Position numbers and translations under genes: made by a program. The notes below the pieces were generated by a model, which had not been told where the DNA came from, ran no database searches, and worked only from the letters and a program-made list of their open reading frames with translations. From contig DVMZ01000058.1 of the NCBI GenBank assembly GCA_018714725.1, positions 1-13,866 on the forward strand: 13,866 bases of DNA. Direction: 5' to 3'. The DNA is from Candidatus Scatosoma pullistercoris. Lineage in GTDB: Bacteria > Bacillota > Clostridia > Christensenellales > Borkfalkiaceae. Below are positions 7,528 to 13,490 of the stretch, piece after piece (positions within the stretch are counted from its first letter, which is position 1; every line of letters begins with the position of its first letter).

Positions 7528-8172
7528 ATGGCTAAATTCAATGAAAAAAATTTCGGGAATCCTTCCGGAAAAGCCTATACGATCGAAGAACTGCTTTCCG
7601 AGGGAGAACAACTGTTATGGCGCGGCAAACCCAACCGGAAGGCGTATATCCTTTCGCAGGTGTTCCGCATGCTTCCGTTTGCGCTGCTCTGGCTGCTGGT
7701 GGACGGGTTTATGATCGGTATGATGATCAGGACGGAAGCGTTCAGTCAGATGGGCGTTTTTGTCGTCGTGATCATCGTGTTTTTCGCGTTTCATCTGATT
7801 CCCGTCTGGATCTGGCTGTCCAATGTGATTACGGCGGGGGCGAGGCATAAAAATATCGAATACGCGTTCACGAATACGCGGATTATCATCCGGAGCGGCC
7901 TGATCGGAATCGATATCGTCAATCTCTATTATGCGGATGTGAGCAACGTGAACCTGAAAGTGGGGCTGACCGATCGGATCATGCATGTCGGGGACGTATA
8001 CATATCGGGGATCGGCAAAGCGCAGGTGCTTTGGGACATCGACAACCCCTATGAGGTGGTTGCAAAATTGCAGAAAATCGTCAACGACATCAAAACGGAT
8101 ACTTTTTATCCCAATAACCTTCGCCCCGGAACCAACGACGGCTATCAGACCAAATATACGGGCAGGCCGTAA
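7528..8172 (+). CDS. Bacterial PH-domain (bPH2/YdbT-like) membrane protein
   Basis: A 214-residue membrane protein. It has an N-terminal motif common in this group, EGEQLLWRGKP (25-35), then two membrane segments (about 46-68 and 76-101), then a cytoplasmic bacterial PH domain of the bPH_2 type (about 108-188) with the characteristic YAFTNTRIIIRSGLIGID and a later GDVYISG strand. A short polar C-terminal tail follows. Proteins of this kind are widespread in Firmicutes; some are linked to envelope stress or bacteriocin resistance, but the role here is unknown. The ATG at 7528 has CGGAG seven bases upstream and defines homology; a longer in-frame extension to 7384 would run through the promoter and is rejected. 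It has its own promoter and terminator, so it is monocistronic. Confidence 0.9.
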   Translation: MAKFNEKNFGNPSGKAYTIEELLSEGEQLLWRGKPNRKAYILSQVFRMLPFALLWLLVDGFMIGMMIRTEAFSQMGVFVVVIIVFFAFHLIPVWIWLSNVITAGARHKNIEYAFTNTRIIIRSGLIGIDIVNLYYADVSNVNLKVGLTDRIMHVGDVYISGIGKAQVLWDIDNPYEVVAKLQKIVNDIKTDTFYPNNLRPGTNDGYQTKYTGRP

Positions 8173-8193
8173 TATAGTTTCAATCGTTTAAAA

Positions 8194-8230
8194 GGGTAGG
8201 GCGCCCGCAGGAGGGCGCCGTCCCGTTTTT
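8194..8230 (+). terminator. Intrinsic terminator of the PH-domain gene
   Basis: GGCGCCC (8200-8206) pairs with GGGCGCC (8213-8219); the stem is lengthened by GGG (8194-8196) with CCC (8222-8224) across small mismatches. T residues follow at 8226-8230. It lies 21 bases after the stop at 8172. Confidence 0.88.
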
Positions 8231-8274
8231 CGGGCTGTGTGCCGTTTTATGCGTGTTAGTTTTCAGTGCTTGTT

Positions 8275-8308
8275 TCGCTCCGTTCCTCACGGTTCGGGGC
8301 GATTTTTT
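8275..8308 (+). terminator. Second, tandem terminator-like hairpin
   Basis: TCGCTCCG (8275-8282) pairs with CGGGGCGA (8295-8302), with one G-T wobble, followed by six T residues (8303-8308). It backs up the terminator at 8194-8230 and insulates the riboswitch promoter from read-through. Confidence 0.7.
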
Positions 8309-8394
8309 GTGCGGACGGGATTGAAGAATTCAAGTAAAAAACATATCGGACGGAAAAGGAGCAATATTTTACCTCTTTTGGACAAGGCAAACGC

Positions 8395-8423
8395 TGTACA
8401 CGGACAGAATTTTAAGCTATAAT
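8395..8423 (+). promoter_or_regulatory. Promoter of the cobalamin-riboswitch operon
   Basis: TGTACA (8395-8400), a 17-bp spacer and a perfect TATAAT (8418-8423). The start near 8430 falls exactly where structured leader sequence begins. Confidence 0.75.
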
Positions 8424-8429
8424 AAAAGT

Positions 8430-8697
8430 GCAACTACATAGCGGAGCGAGTTGCGCCGCATCTGGCGCAGAGAGCAGGGGAAGCGCGGTGAGAATCCGTC
8501 GCAACAGCCATTACCGTATTTATTTGGCCGTTTTTCTTTTTGAGAGAATTGAACGGGCAGAAATCAGCCGGGTAACCTGCCGTTTTCGGAATGTGAGGAC
8601 GTCTTTTTCGGGTAAGGGAAGAAGATTGTCCGGTCGGCGCCTGTATGCGCCGTGATTTCGTCGGAACGCGCTCTTTGTCGGAGCGCGGATTTTTTTT
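8430..8697 (+). promoter_or_regulatory. Cobalamin riboswitch with terminator expression platform
   Basis: The 280-base leader of the lipoprotein/ECF operon carries the conserved parts of a cobalamin aptamer. The core GGGGAAGCGCGGTGAGAATCC (within 8476-8496) matches the GGGAA...GGTGnnAnTCC box, followed by a GC...GCC...GTA region, and at 8564-8582 CAGCCGGGTAACCTGCCG matches the AGnCnGGnnACCTGCC box. Local stems include GCAACT/AGTTGC (8430-8454), GCGCC/GGCGC (8454-8468) and GGCAG/CTGCC (8556-8581). The platform includes GGCGC/GCGCC (8636-8651), a candidate loop partner, and a terminator at 8667-8697. By family knowledge, cobalamin binding would favour the terminator and switch the operon off. 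The subclass (adenosyl- or hydroxo-cobalamin) cannot be decided by eye. Confidence 0.87.
8667..8697 (+). terminator. Riboswitch-controlled terminator
   Basis: CGCGCTC (8667-8673) pairs perfectly with GAGCGCG (8681-8687) over a 7-base loop, then GA and eight T residues (8690-8697). The ribosome site GAGGAG begins at the very next base, so termination removes it from the transcript. Confidence 0.88.
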
Positions 8698-8711
8698 GAG
8701 GAGTTGTGCAT

Positions 8712-9239
8712 ATGAAAGCAGGAAAAAAAGTGGTGTGTTTTGTTGCCGCGGCGGCAATGGCTGTGGGCATGTCTGCGTTCACGGGGTGTGCCGAAGTCAA
8801 GACGGGCTCTGTCTCGGACGGATTGCCCGAAAGCTATGCGGATAAAGTGACGCTGATCATCGACGACGCCGCCACGGAAGCCGTGGACGCGTATTTCCAG
8901 GTGGATTATTCGGTATTTGATGAAGATTCCACCGCATTCGATTTGCTGGAAAAGCTGAAAGAGGGCGGAAAGATCTGCTTCCGCAGCCAGGACAGCGCCT
9001 ACGGGGCTTTTTTGGAAGCGGCGGGGATCATCAGAGACGGAAAAGAGGAATATCTCATTGAAGCGGATGACTCGGCGCAGCTGTTCATCGCGATTTATAC
9101 GAACGTAGAGAAAGACATGGCCGGGCCGAACAGCATTCGGTTCGGCAACGAGACGGTGGAGAGCTCGGCGGTGGGGATTTCCTCGATGTCGCTCAAAAAC
9201 GGGGCGATCATCTGTCTGACCGAAGAATCCTGGGCGTAA
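8712..9239 (+). CDS. DUF4430 (transcobalamin-like) lipoprotein, probable corrinoid binder
   Basis: A 175-residue exported lipoprotein. A basic, hydrophobic signal (1-22) ends in the lipobox FTGC, so C26 would be the lipid-modified first residue of the mature protein. The rest matches the pattern of the DUF4430 / transcobalamin C-terminal-like domain: STAFDLLEKLKEGG (73-86), SAYGAFLEAAG (96-106), and a terminal strand with SMSLKNGAIICLTEES (158-173). This domain is the cobalamin-capping half of animal intrinsic factor and transcobalamin, and occurs in bacterial surface lipoproteins. Placement directly behind a cobalamin riboswitch and eight bases before an ECF S component argues for capturing corrinoids outside the membrane and passing them on. 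The ATG at 8712 is preferred to a GTG at 8706 because GAGGAG (8698-8703) is eight bases away. Substrate is inferred, not shown. Confidence 0.83.
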   Translation: MKAGKKVVCFVAAAAMAVGMSAFTGCAEVKTGSVSDGLPESYADKVTLIIDDAATEAVDAYFQVDYSVFDEDSTAFDLLEKLKEGGKICFRSQDSAYGAFLEAAGIIRDGKEEYLIEADDSAQLFIAIYTNVEKDMAGPNSIRFGNETVESSAVGISSMSLKNGAIICLTEESWA

Positions 9240-9247
9240 GGGAGAAA

Positions 9248-9793
9248 ATGTCCCCGAGGTTGTTTACAACGGCGAAAGACATCGCCTTTATCGGCATTAT
9301 AGTCGCTTCGATGATTGCGGGGCAGATTGTCTTTGCGGCGGTGGCGGGCGTAGAGATCGTGACGGTGCTTTTTTTGTCGTTTTGCGTGGCGTACGGCGTA
9401 CGGCGGGGAATGATTGCAGGCACCGTGTTTTCTCTTCTGCGGTGTATGTGGTTCGGGTTTGTGCTCAACGTGGTGGTCGTGTACATTCTTTATTATAATC
9501 TTTTTGCGGTTATTTTCGGATTGCTGGGCAGGATGCCGGGAAAACTCCCGCTGCTTGCGCGGATTTTTATTCTGACGGTGGCGGCAGCGGCCGTGACGGC
9601 ATGTTTCTCGTTGCTGGACGATCTGATTTCGCCGCTCATTCTCGGATTGTCCGCCCGCGGTACGCGCGCTTATTTTTATGCGTCTTTGCCGGTGATGGCC
9701 ACGCAGTCGGTCTGTGCCGCGGTGACGGTGGCTTTGCTCTGGTATCCGCTGTCCGGAATTTTTGCTCTGTTTTCCAAACATCGATATCGATAG
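9248..9793 (+). CDS. ECF transporter S component, probable corrinoid type
   Basis: A 181-residue integral membrane protein with about six hydrophobic segments (near 11-33, 36-52, 55-72, 74-94, 104-124 and 145-175), the size and topology of an energy-coupling-factor substrate-binding (S) subunit. The small-residue-rich first helix is typical of S components that dock onto EcfT. It starts eight bases after the lipoprotein stop, with GGGAGA as ribosome site, so it belongs to the riboswitch operon. That context points to cobalamin or a precursor as substrate, as for CbrT-type proteins, though the sequence alone does not prove it. No EcfA or EcfT genes are in the window, so it would share a module encoded elsewhere. 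No clear terminator follows it; a 12-bp palindrome ATCGATATCGAT covers its last codons. Confidence 0.75.
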   Translation: MSPRLFTTAKDIAFIGIIVASMIAGQIVFAAVAGVEIVTVLFLSFCVAYGVRRGMIAGTVFSLLRCMWFGFVLNVVVVYILYYNLFAVIFGLLGRMPGKLPLLARIFILTVAAAAVTACFSLLDDLISPLILGLSARGTRAYFYASLPVMATQSVCAAVTVALLWYPLSGIFALFSKHRYR

Positions 9794-9827
9794 CTTTTTT
9801 GATCGTCTGCGGAGGGGAAAGCAAGAT

Positions 9828-9850
9828 TTTACCTGTTTGTAACAAGTAAA
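9828..9850. promoter_or_regulatory. Palindromic operator candidate upstream of corrinoid gene
   Basis: TTTACCTGTT (9828-9837) and AACAAGTAAA (9841-9850) are inverted repeats of ten bases with one mismatch around TGT. The site ends four bases before the -35 of the corrinoid-protein promoter and is centred about 50 bases before the likely transcription start, a usual position for an activator. Its regulator is unknown. Confidence 0.5.
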
Positions 9851-9854
9851 CCCA

Positions 9855-9883
9855 TTTTCAGGGCGGGAAGAAAGGTGTATAAT
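9855..9883 (+). promoter_or_regulatory. Promoter of the corrinoid-protein gene
   Basis: A perfect TATAAT (9878-9883) with TTTTCA (9855-9860) 17 bp upstream. The weak -35 fits a promoter needing an activator, and a palindrome lies directly upstream. It gives this gene expression independent of the riboswitch operon. Confidence 0.65.
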
Positions 9884-9918
9884 AGAGACGGAATAGCAAG
9901 AAAGCTGGAGGCGGTATA

Positions 9919-10542
9919 ATGGATAAATTTGAGGAAATGTCCGCATTGTTGCAGCGCGGAAAAGCAAAAGATCTTGCGGCGTTGGTGTCTGACGAGCTGG
10001 CGGCGGGAACTGCGCCGAAAGAGATTCTCACGCAGGGATTGATCGTGGGGATGGGAATTGTCGGCGAGAAATTCAAGAACAATGAAATTTTTGTGCCGGA
10101 AGTGCTGATTGCGGCGCGTGCCATGAATGCGGCGTTGGCGGTGCTGAAACCCGCGCTGGCGGAATCGGGCGTCGGGCCCGTCGGCACGGCGGGGATCTGT
10201 ACGGTGAAAGGAGACCTGCACGACATCGGCAAAAATCTCGTTAAAATGATGATTGAGGACACGGGGATCCGCGTGATCGATCTGGGCGTGGATTGCGATG
10301 CGGACAAAGTGGTGCAGGCGGTGAAAGAATATCATGCGGATATTGTCTGCCTTTTTTCGCTTCTGACAACGACGATGCTCTATCAACTGGATATTATAGA
10401 AGCGCTGAAAGCGGCAGGGCTGCGCGATCGTGTGAAGGTGATGATCGGAGGCGCACCCGTCACGCAGGCGTTTGCGGATGAAATCGGGGCGGACGCCTAT
10501 ACGTCGGATGCGGCAAGCGCGGCGGAAAAGGCCAGGTCCTAG
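9919..10542 (+). CDS. Methyltransferase corrinoid protein (MtaC/MtvC-like)
   Basis: A 207-residue cytoplasmic B12-binding protein that carries a methyl group on cobalt between a substrate methyltransferase and an acceptor methyltransferase. Residues 1-85 form the helical cap domain (with GEKFKNNEIFVPEVLIAARAM, about 49-69), and 90-200 the Rossmann-like cobalamin domain. D99-L-H101-D-I-G104 is the DxHxxG motif, with H101 as lower axial cobalt ligand. LLTTTM (148-153) and GGAPVTQAFADEIGADAY (177-194) are the other hallmark loops. GGAGG lies seven bases before the ATG. The C-terminus (AAEKARS) is slightly shorter than usual and stops exactly at a joint with inverted methyltransferase sequence, so a few residues may be missing. 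The methylated substrate cannot be told from this protein. Confidence 0.93.
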   Translation: MDKFEEMSALLQRGKAKDLAALVSDELAAGTAPKEILTQGLIVGMGIVGEKFKNNEIFVPEVLIAARAMNAALAVLKPALAESGVGPVGTAGICTVKGDLHDIGKNLVKMMIEDTGIRVIDLGVDCDADKVVQAVKEYHADIVCLFSLLTTTMLYQLDIIEALKAAGLRDRVKVMIGGAPVTQAFADEIGADAYTSDAASAAEKARS

Positions 10543-10658
10543 CCGGACAATATTTTTTCCGCTTCTTCCGAAATGATGAATTCAAACAGTGTGAGACGAT
10601 CTGGCTTTTGCTTTTTCAGCACCTTTTTCAGGTTTCCTTCAAAATCCGGCTCTCTCAT
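10539..10658 (-). pseudogene. Inverted N-terminus of a URO-D-type methyltransferase
   Basis: Read on the minus strand, an ATG at 10658 opens 39 codons, including KKQKPDRLTLFEFIIS, that look like the start of a uroporphyrinogen-decarboxylase-family methyltransferase (typical start: a leader, KVL..., then PDR.PLFE). The frame stops at TAG (10541-10539), a stop that shares the tetramer CTAG with the stop of the corrinoid gene on the other strand. There is no good ribosome site upstream; a hairpin lies there instead. The strand is opposite to the corrinoid gene and to the body fragment that follows. I infer that this is the displaced beginning of the gene whose body is at 10677-11066, though it could come from a different paralogue. 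It cannot make a working enzyme. Confidence 0.6.
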
Positions 10659-10659
10659 A

Positions 10660-10698
10660 TTTTCAGGCCGGGCGTCTTGAAGGCGCCCGGCCTGAAAA
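10660..10698. repeat. Long near-perfect inverted repeat (hairpin) at rearrangement joint
   Basis: TTTTCAGGCCGGGCG (10660-10674) and CGCCCGGCCTGAAAA (10684-10698) are perfect 15-base inverted copies. Pairing continues inward with a wobble, C-G and T-A to leave a three-base loop, an 18-bp stem. The T and A tracts are on the wrong sides for an ordinary terminator, although five T residues occur at 10702-10706. It lies exactly between the two opposed URO-D fragments. Confidence 0.8.
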
Positions 10699-11099
10699 AG
10701 GTTTTTGGGTCCTTGAACGTGACGGCAGCTCTGACAAAAATCGGAGAGCAGTCGGTCGGCGGCTATATGTATCTCCGTCCTTTGATGGGACCGGAGAAGT
10801 TGCTGTATGCTTTTTACGATATGCCCGAACTCATTCACGACTGTATGCAGACCTGGCTGGCGCTTGCGGATTCGGTGATTGCGGAGCATCAGAAATATTT
10901 CGACGTCGATGAATTGTTTATCGCCGAGGATATTTGTTATAACGTGTCCAGCCTCATTTCTCACGATATGATGCGGGAATTTCTGTTCCCGTATTATCAG
11001 CAATTGATTGCGGGAATCCGTTCCCGGCAGAAAGACAAGACCCGGAAGCTCTTTATTCAGGTGGATAACAGCCTCGTTTGTTTGGTTTTTTTGTGGTGA
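10677..11099 (+). pseudogene. Body of a URO-D-type methyltransferase, truncated at both ends
   Basis: The open frame from about 10677 to 11066 encodes a middle section of a uroporphyrinogen-decarboxylase-fold corrinoid methyltransferase: MYLRPLMGPEKLLYAFYDMP, then a long helix, FIAEDICYNVSSLISHDMM and REFLFPYYQQL, ending at FIQVD, where family members continue with TDG and some 130 further residues including the zinc-binding part. After GTGGAT (11061-11066) the sequence becomes AT-rich and unrelated and stops at TGA 11097-11099. No start codon with a ribosome site precedes it. Full proteins are around 330-400 residues and about 130 remain here. Such enzymes move methyl groups onto corrinoid proteins, matching the neighbour upstream, so this was probably its partner gene. 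It is broken as written. Confidence 0.75.
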
Positions 11100-11174
11100 T
11101 TAAACTATATCACAAACTTCTTGGCTTGTTATTCTTTTTTTATCATCTTTGTCTCATATCTATTGTAATCATAC

Positions 11175-11187
11175 ATGCAAAGTGCAT
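11175..11187. promoter_or_regulatory. Palindrome ATGCA-AAG-TGCAT, possible operator
   Basis: Two five-base arms around AAG form a 13-base palindrome that ends 17 bases before the -35 element of the next promoter. The position suits a regulator site, but the arms are short and no regulator gene is adjacent. Confidence 0.3.
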
Positions 11188-11204
11188 AGATTTTATTAAT
11201 CCTA

Positions 11205-11233
11205 TTGACTTTTGGGGGGTGATCATTTATACT
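11205..11233 (+). promoter_or_regulatory. Sigma-A promoter of the surface-protein operon
   Basis: TTGACT (11205-11210), 17-bp spacer and TATACT (11228-11233), each five of six to consensus. The leader to the gene at 11394 would be about 155 bases long. Confidence 0.8.
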
Positions 11234-11393
11234 TTAACTGGAATGACTGTTTACTTAAAACCGGAGAATCGGAATGCGGAGAAAAAATCCGGAAAGAAAA
11301 GACAAAGTTGCAAAATTCCGGTAAACGCGGCAAGCCTGTTCAGCCCTTAATCGAGAGGGGTTGCAGTGTGAAAAACGGAAAAGGAGACGGGGA

Positions 11394-13394
11394 ATGCAGG
11401 AGACGTTCAGGGCGGAGGAAAATCAGAGATACGACGAGACATACCGTTCCCGGGAATACAATCGTTCGGAAGAGACTTTCGGCTCTTCCGAGATTTTCCG
11501 ATCGGCCGAATACCGGGAGAATGACGCCGGCGGAGAGGAACCGTCCGCAAAGCGGTCTGCCGCGAAGAGTGCGGCAAAGGTTGCCCGCAGGCGCAGGGAA
11601 ATCATGACCGGCGGGATTCTTTCGGCTACGGGCGCGGTGGCCGGCGCGACAGTAATTGCCGTTGCGATCACCGTTATGGCGGCGCTGAATGTCACGGCGG
11701 TTTTTTCGGACGTGACTTCTTACAGCGTTTGCGTAAATTTTCTCATCGAGAATACGGCGAGAGTGCCCCTGACCGCCTGTCTGCAGAACGAGGGAAAACA
11801 GTACCTGCTGGAACTGGACGCCGACGAGACGGTTTGCCGGGCGTATTTCGATTTTCTCGTGCCCGACACGGAATATCTTCTGACGGTAAAGGACGGCGAG
11901 GGAAAATCTTATTTTTCGCAGACGTATCGCACGGCCCCTTACGAACAGAAATTGTTTCCCGTGGAGCAGGGGGCGGCGGAGAACGGATTGTTTCTGCAAT
12001 TTGAAGAGGCGGATCTGACGGCGGACGAATACCTGGTCTATCTCAGCGGCGAATTGCTGGAAACGGATTTCGGCGCGGGCGCCCCTCTGATCCGGGCGGA
12101 AAATCTTTTGGCGAATACGGAATACGAGGTGCGGATCGTCAACGGCATCAACGGCGAATTGCTGTTCCGGGAGATGATGACGACGGGGAACGCGCTCTTT
12201 TACGAGACGGTCTATCTCAATGCCAACGAGGCGATGTTCCGGTTTGACGGCGCCCAGCTGGCCGGACGGAATGTGGCGGTGTATCTCGATAACGTTCTGC
12301 AACCGCAAAAGCTCGGCGAGGAAGAAGAAACGCTCACGCTCGGCGCGTTGCAGGCAAATACCGGGTATCAGCTGGATATATATGACACGGAAACAGGGGA
12401 ATTGCTGCTGCGGGACACTTTTACGACGCCCGAATTCAGCGTTGTGTTCGCAAGCGTGGAGACGATGGAGAACGAGATTTCCATCTATCACGAGATCAAT
12501 CTCTCCGAAGGACAATCGCTGAAAATACAGCTTTTGAAAGGCGAAATCCCTGTGGAAGAACAGGAAATCGTCTTTCAGGAAGAATCGCCCGACGGCTCGT
12601 CTTCGACGGGGGATCTGCGGCTTACGGTGTTTGAGAACTGCGATTCCTTTACGGGCTATACCGTGCGCGTGCTCGGGGAGGACTTTGTGCCGCTCTATGA
12701 GTACGAATGCCGGACGGAGAGCCTGTTCCTCATCCCGGAAGCGCTGATTCAATCGGAAGAGGAAGAGAACGGCGAACCGGTAACGGTGTTCCGGCGCACG
12801 GAGGATTCGGCGGAAACTGTGGAAAGCATTCAGTATTCCTCTCCGGGTTCCGTCAGTCTCGACGGAGTATACATAGAGTGCGTTTCGGCGAACGGTCTGA
12901 CCTTGCCCGTCAGTTTTTACGGGGACAGTACGATGGCGTACGGGGAGTGCCGTCTGTTCACGCAGTACGCGCGCAGCGGTGAAATTTACGAGCTGCGGCT
13001 GTATTCCTATCAGGACGAAACGACGCTTCGGCTGGAAGAAACGCGGTTGATCCGGGTGGCGGACGACGGGGCGCCTCTGGAATATCCGGCCTTTGAGGCA
13101 ACGGCGACCGAAGACGAATCGGGCGGGGGCATGGTTTTGACTGTCGCGCATACAGGCGGCAATTTATTTGCCGACGGCACGGGGGGAACGCTTCTGTATA
13201 TCATCGAATCCGACTTATTTGCGGACGGGCGGATCGTAACGGAGGATTTTGCGGTGAGTCCGACGCAGACCTGGGATCTGGAAACGCCGGCCGCGGGGAC
13301 TTATGAAATCCGGCTTATCCTCGTTTCCGGGGATATGGAATACGTCTTCTTTGTAACGACGGTGATCGTCGGACAGGGGGGCAGCACCAGATGA
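11394..13394 (+). CDS. Single-pass surface protein with repeated beta modules
   Basis: A 666-residue protein I do not recognise. Residues 1-70 are charged and presumably cytoplasmic, with Tyr/Arg/Glu-rich repeats (YRSREYNRSEETFGSSEIFR) and an Ala/Lys/Arg stretch ending in RRRRE. One membrane helix spans about 72-103. The rest is acidic, presumably extracellular, and contains at least three modules about 82 residues apart that end alike: VPDTEYLLTVKDGEG (about 156-170), LANTEYEVRIVNGINGELL (239-257) and QANTGYQLDIYDTETGELLL (320-339), each closing with a T/TT motif. The pattern resembles fibronectin type III-like strands. Most of the C-terminal half is similar in composition. The ATG at 11394 has AAGGAG (11381-11386) seven bases before it; an upstream TTG at 11361 is rejected. 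The MscS-like gene follows after 96 bp without a clear terminator, so co-transcription is likely. Confidence 0.85.
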   Translation: MQETFRAEENQRYDETYRSREYNRSEETFGSSEIFRSAEYRENDAGGEEPSAKRSAAKSAAKVARRRREIMTGGILSATGAVAGATVIAVAITVMAALNVTAVFSDVTSYSVCVNFLIENTARVPLTACLQNEGKQYLLELDADETVCRAYFDFLVPDTEYLLTVKDGEGKSYFSQTYRTAPYEQKLFPVEQGAAENGLFLQFEEADLTADEYLVYLSGELLETDFGAGAPLIRAENLLANTEYEVRIVNGINGELLFREMMTTGNALFYETVYLNANEAMFRFDGAQLAGRNVAVYLDNVLQPQKLGEEEETLTLGALQANTGYQLDIYDTETGELLLRDTFTTPEFSVVFASVETMENEISIYHEINLSEGQSLKIQLLKGEIPVEEQEIVFQEESPDGSSSTGDLRLTVFENCDSFTGYTVRVLGEDFVPLYEYECRTESLFLIPEALIQSEEEENGEPVTVFRRTEDSAETVESIQYSSPGSVSLDGVYIECVSANGLTLPVSFYGDSTMAYGECRLFTQYARSGEIYELRLYSYQDETTLRLEETRLIRVADDGAPLEYPAFEATATEDESGGGMVLTVAHTGGNLFADGTGGTLLYIIESDLFADGRIVTEDFAVSPTQTWDLETPAAGTYEIRLILVSGDMEYVFFVTTVIVGQGGSTR

Positions 13395-13406
13395 AATAAG
13401 GCGCCG

Positions 13407-13434
13407 GAAAGCCGGTCTGAAGAGAGAGGCTTTC
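13407..13434 (+). other. Intercistronic hairpin without T tract
   Basis: GAAAGCC (13407-13413) and GGCTTTC (13428-13434) can form a 7-bp stem with a 14-base loop between the surface protein and the MscS-like gene. No T run follows, so it is more likely an mRNA structure than a terminator. Confidence 0.4.
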
Positions 13435-13490
13435 AGCGGACAGGCTTTGCGGCGACCTTTGTTTTAAGTTTATCAGGGAAGGAGAGCTTT

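Larger units (their letters stand above)
11067..11235. other. AT-rich segment replacing the methyltransferase C-terminus
   Basis: Base composition changes abruptly at 11067: the next 170 bases are rich in A and T with poly-T runs, unlike the surrounding genes. No supported gene is present; a possible 90-codon frame (11078-11350) starts at TTG without a ribosome site. It contains a 13-base palindrome and a promoter. Confidence 0.6.

Noticed and set aside
10541..10651. AGCCGGA / TCCGGCT inverted pair as ends of an invertible element
   Set aside because: Only seven bases, and flipping between them would remove the start codon and not restore a reading frame.
11078..11350. 90-codon hydrophobic frame in the AT-rich island
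   Set aside because: TTG start without ribosome site, composition follows AT-rich DNA, and a strong promoter lies inside it.
11340..13151. 603-codon antisense frame
   Set aside because: Antisense shadow of the surface protein; Arg/Phe-rich, without ribosome site or recognisable domain.
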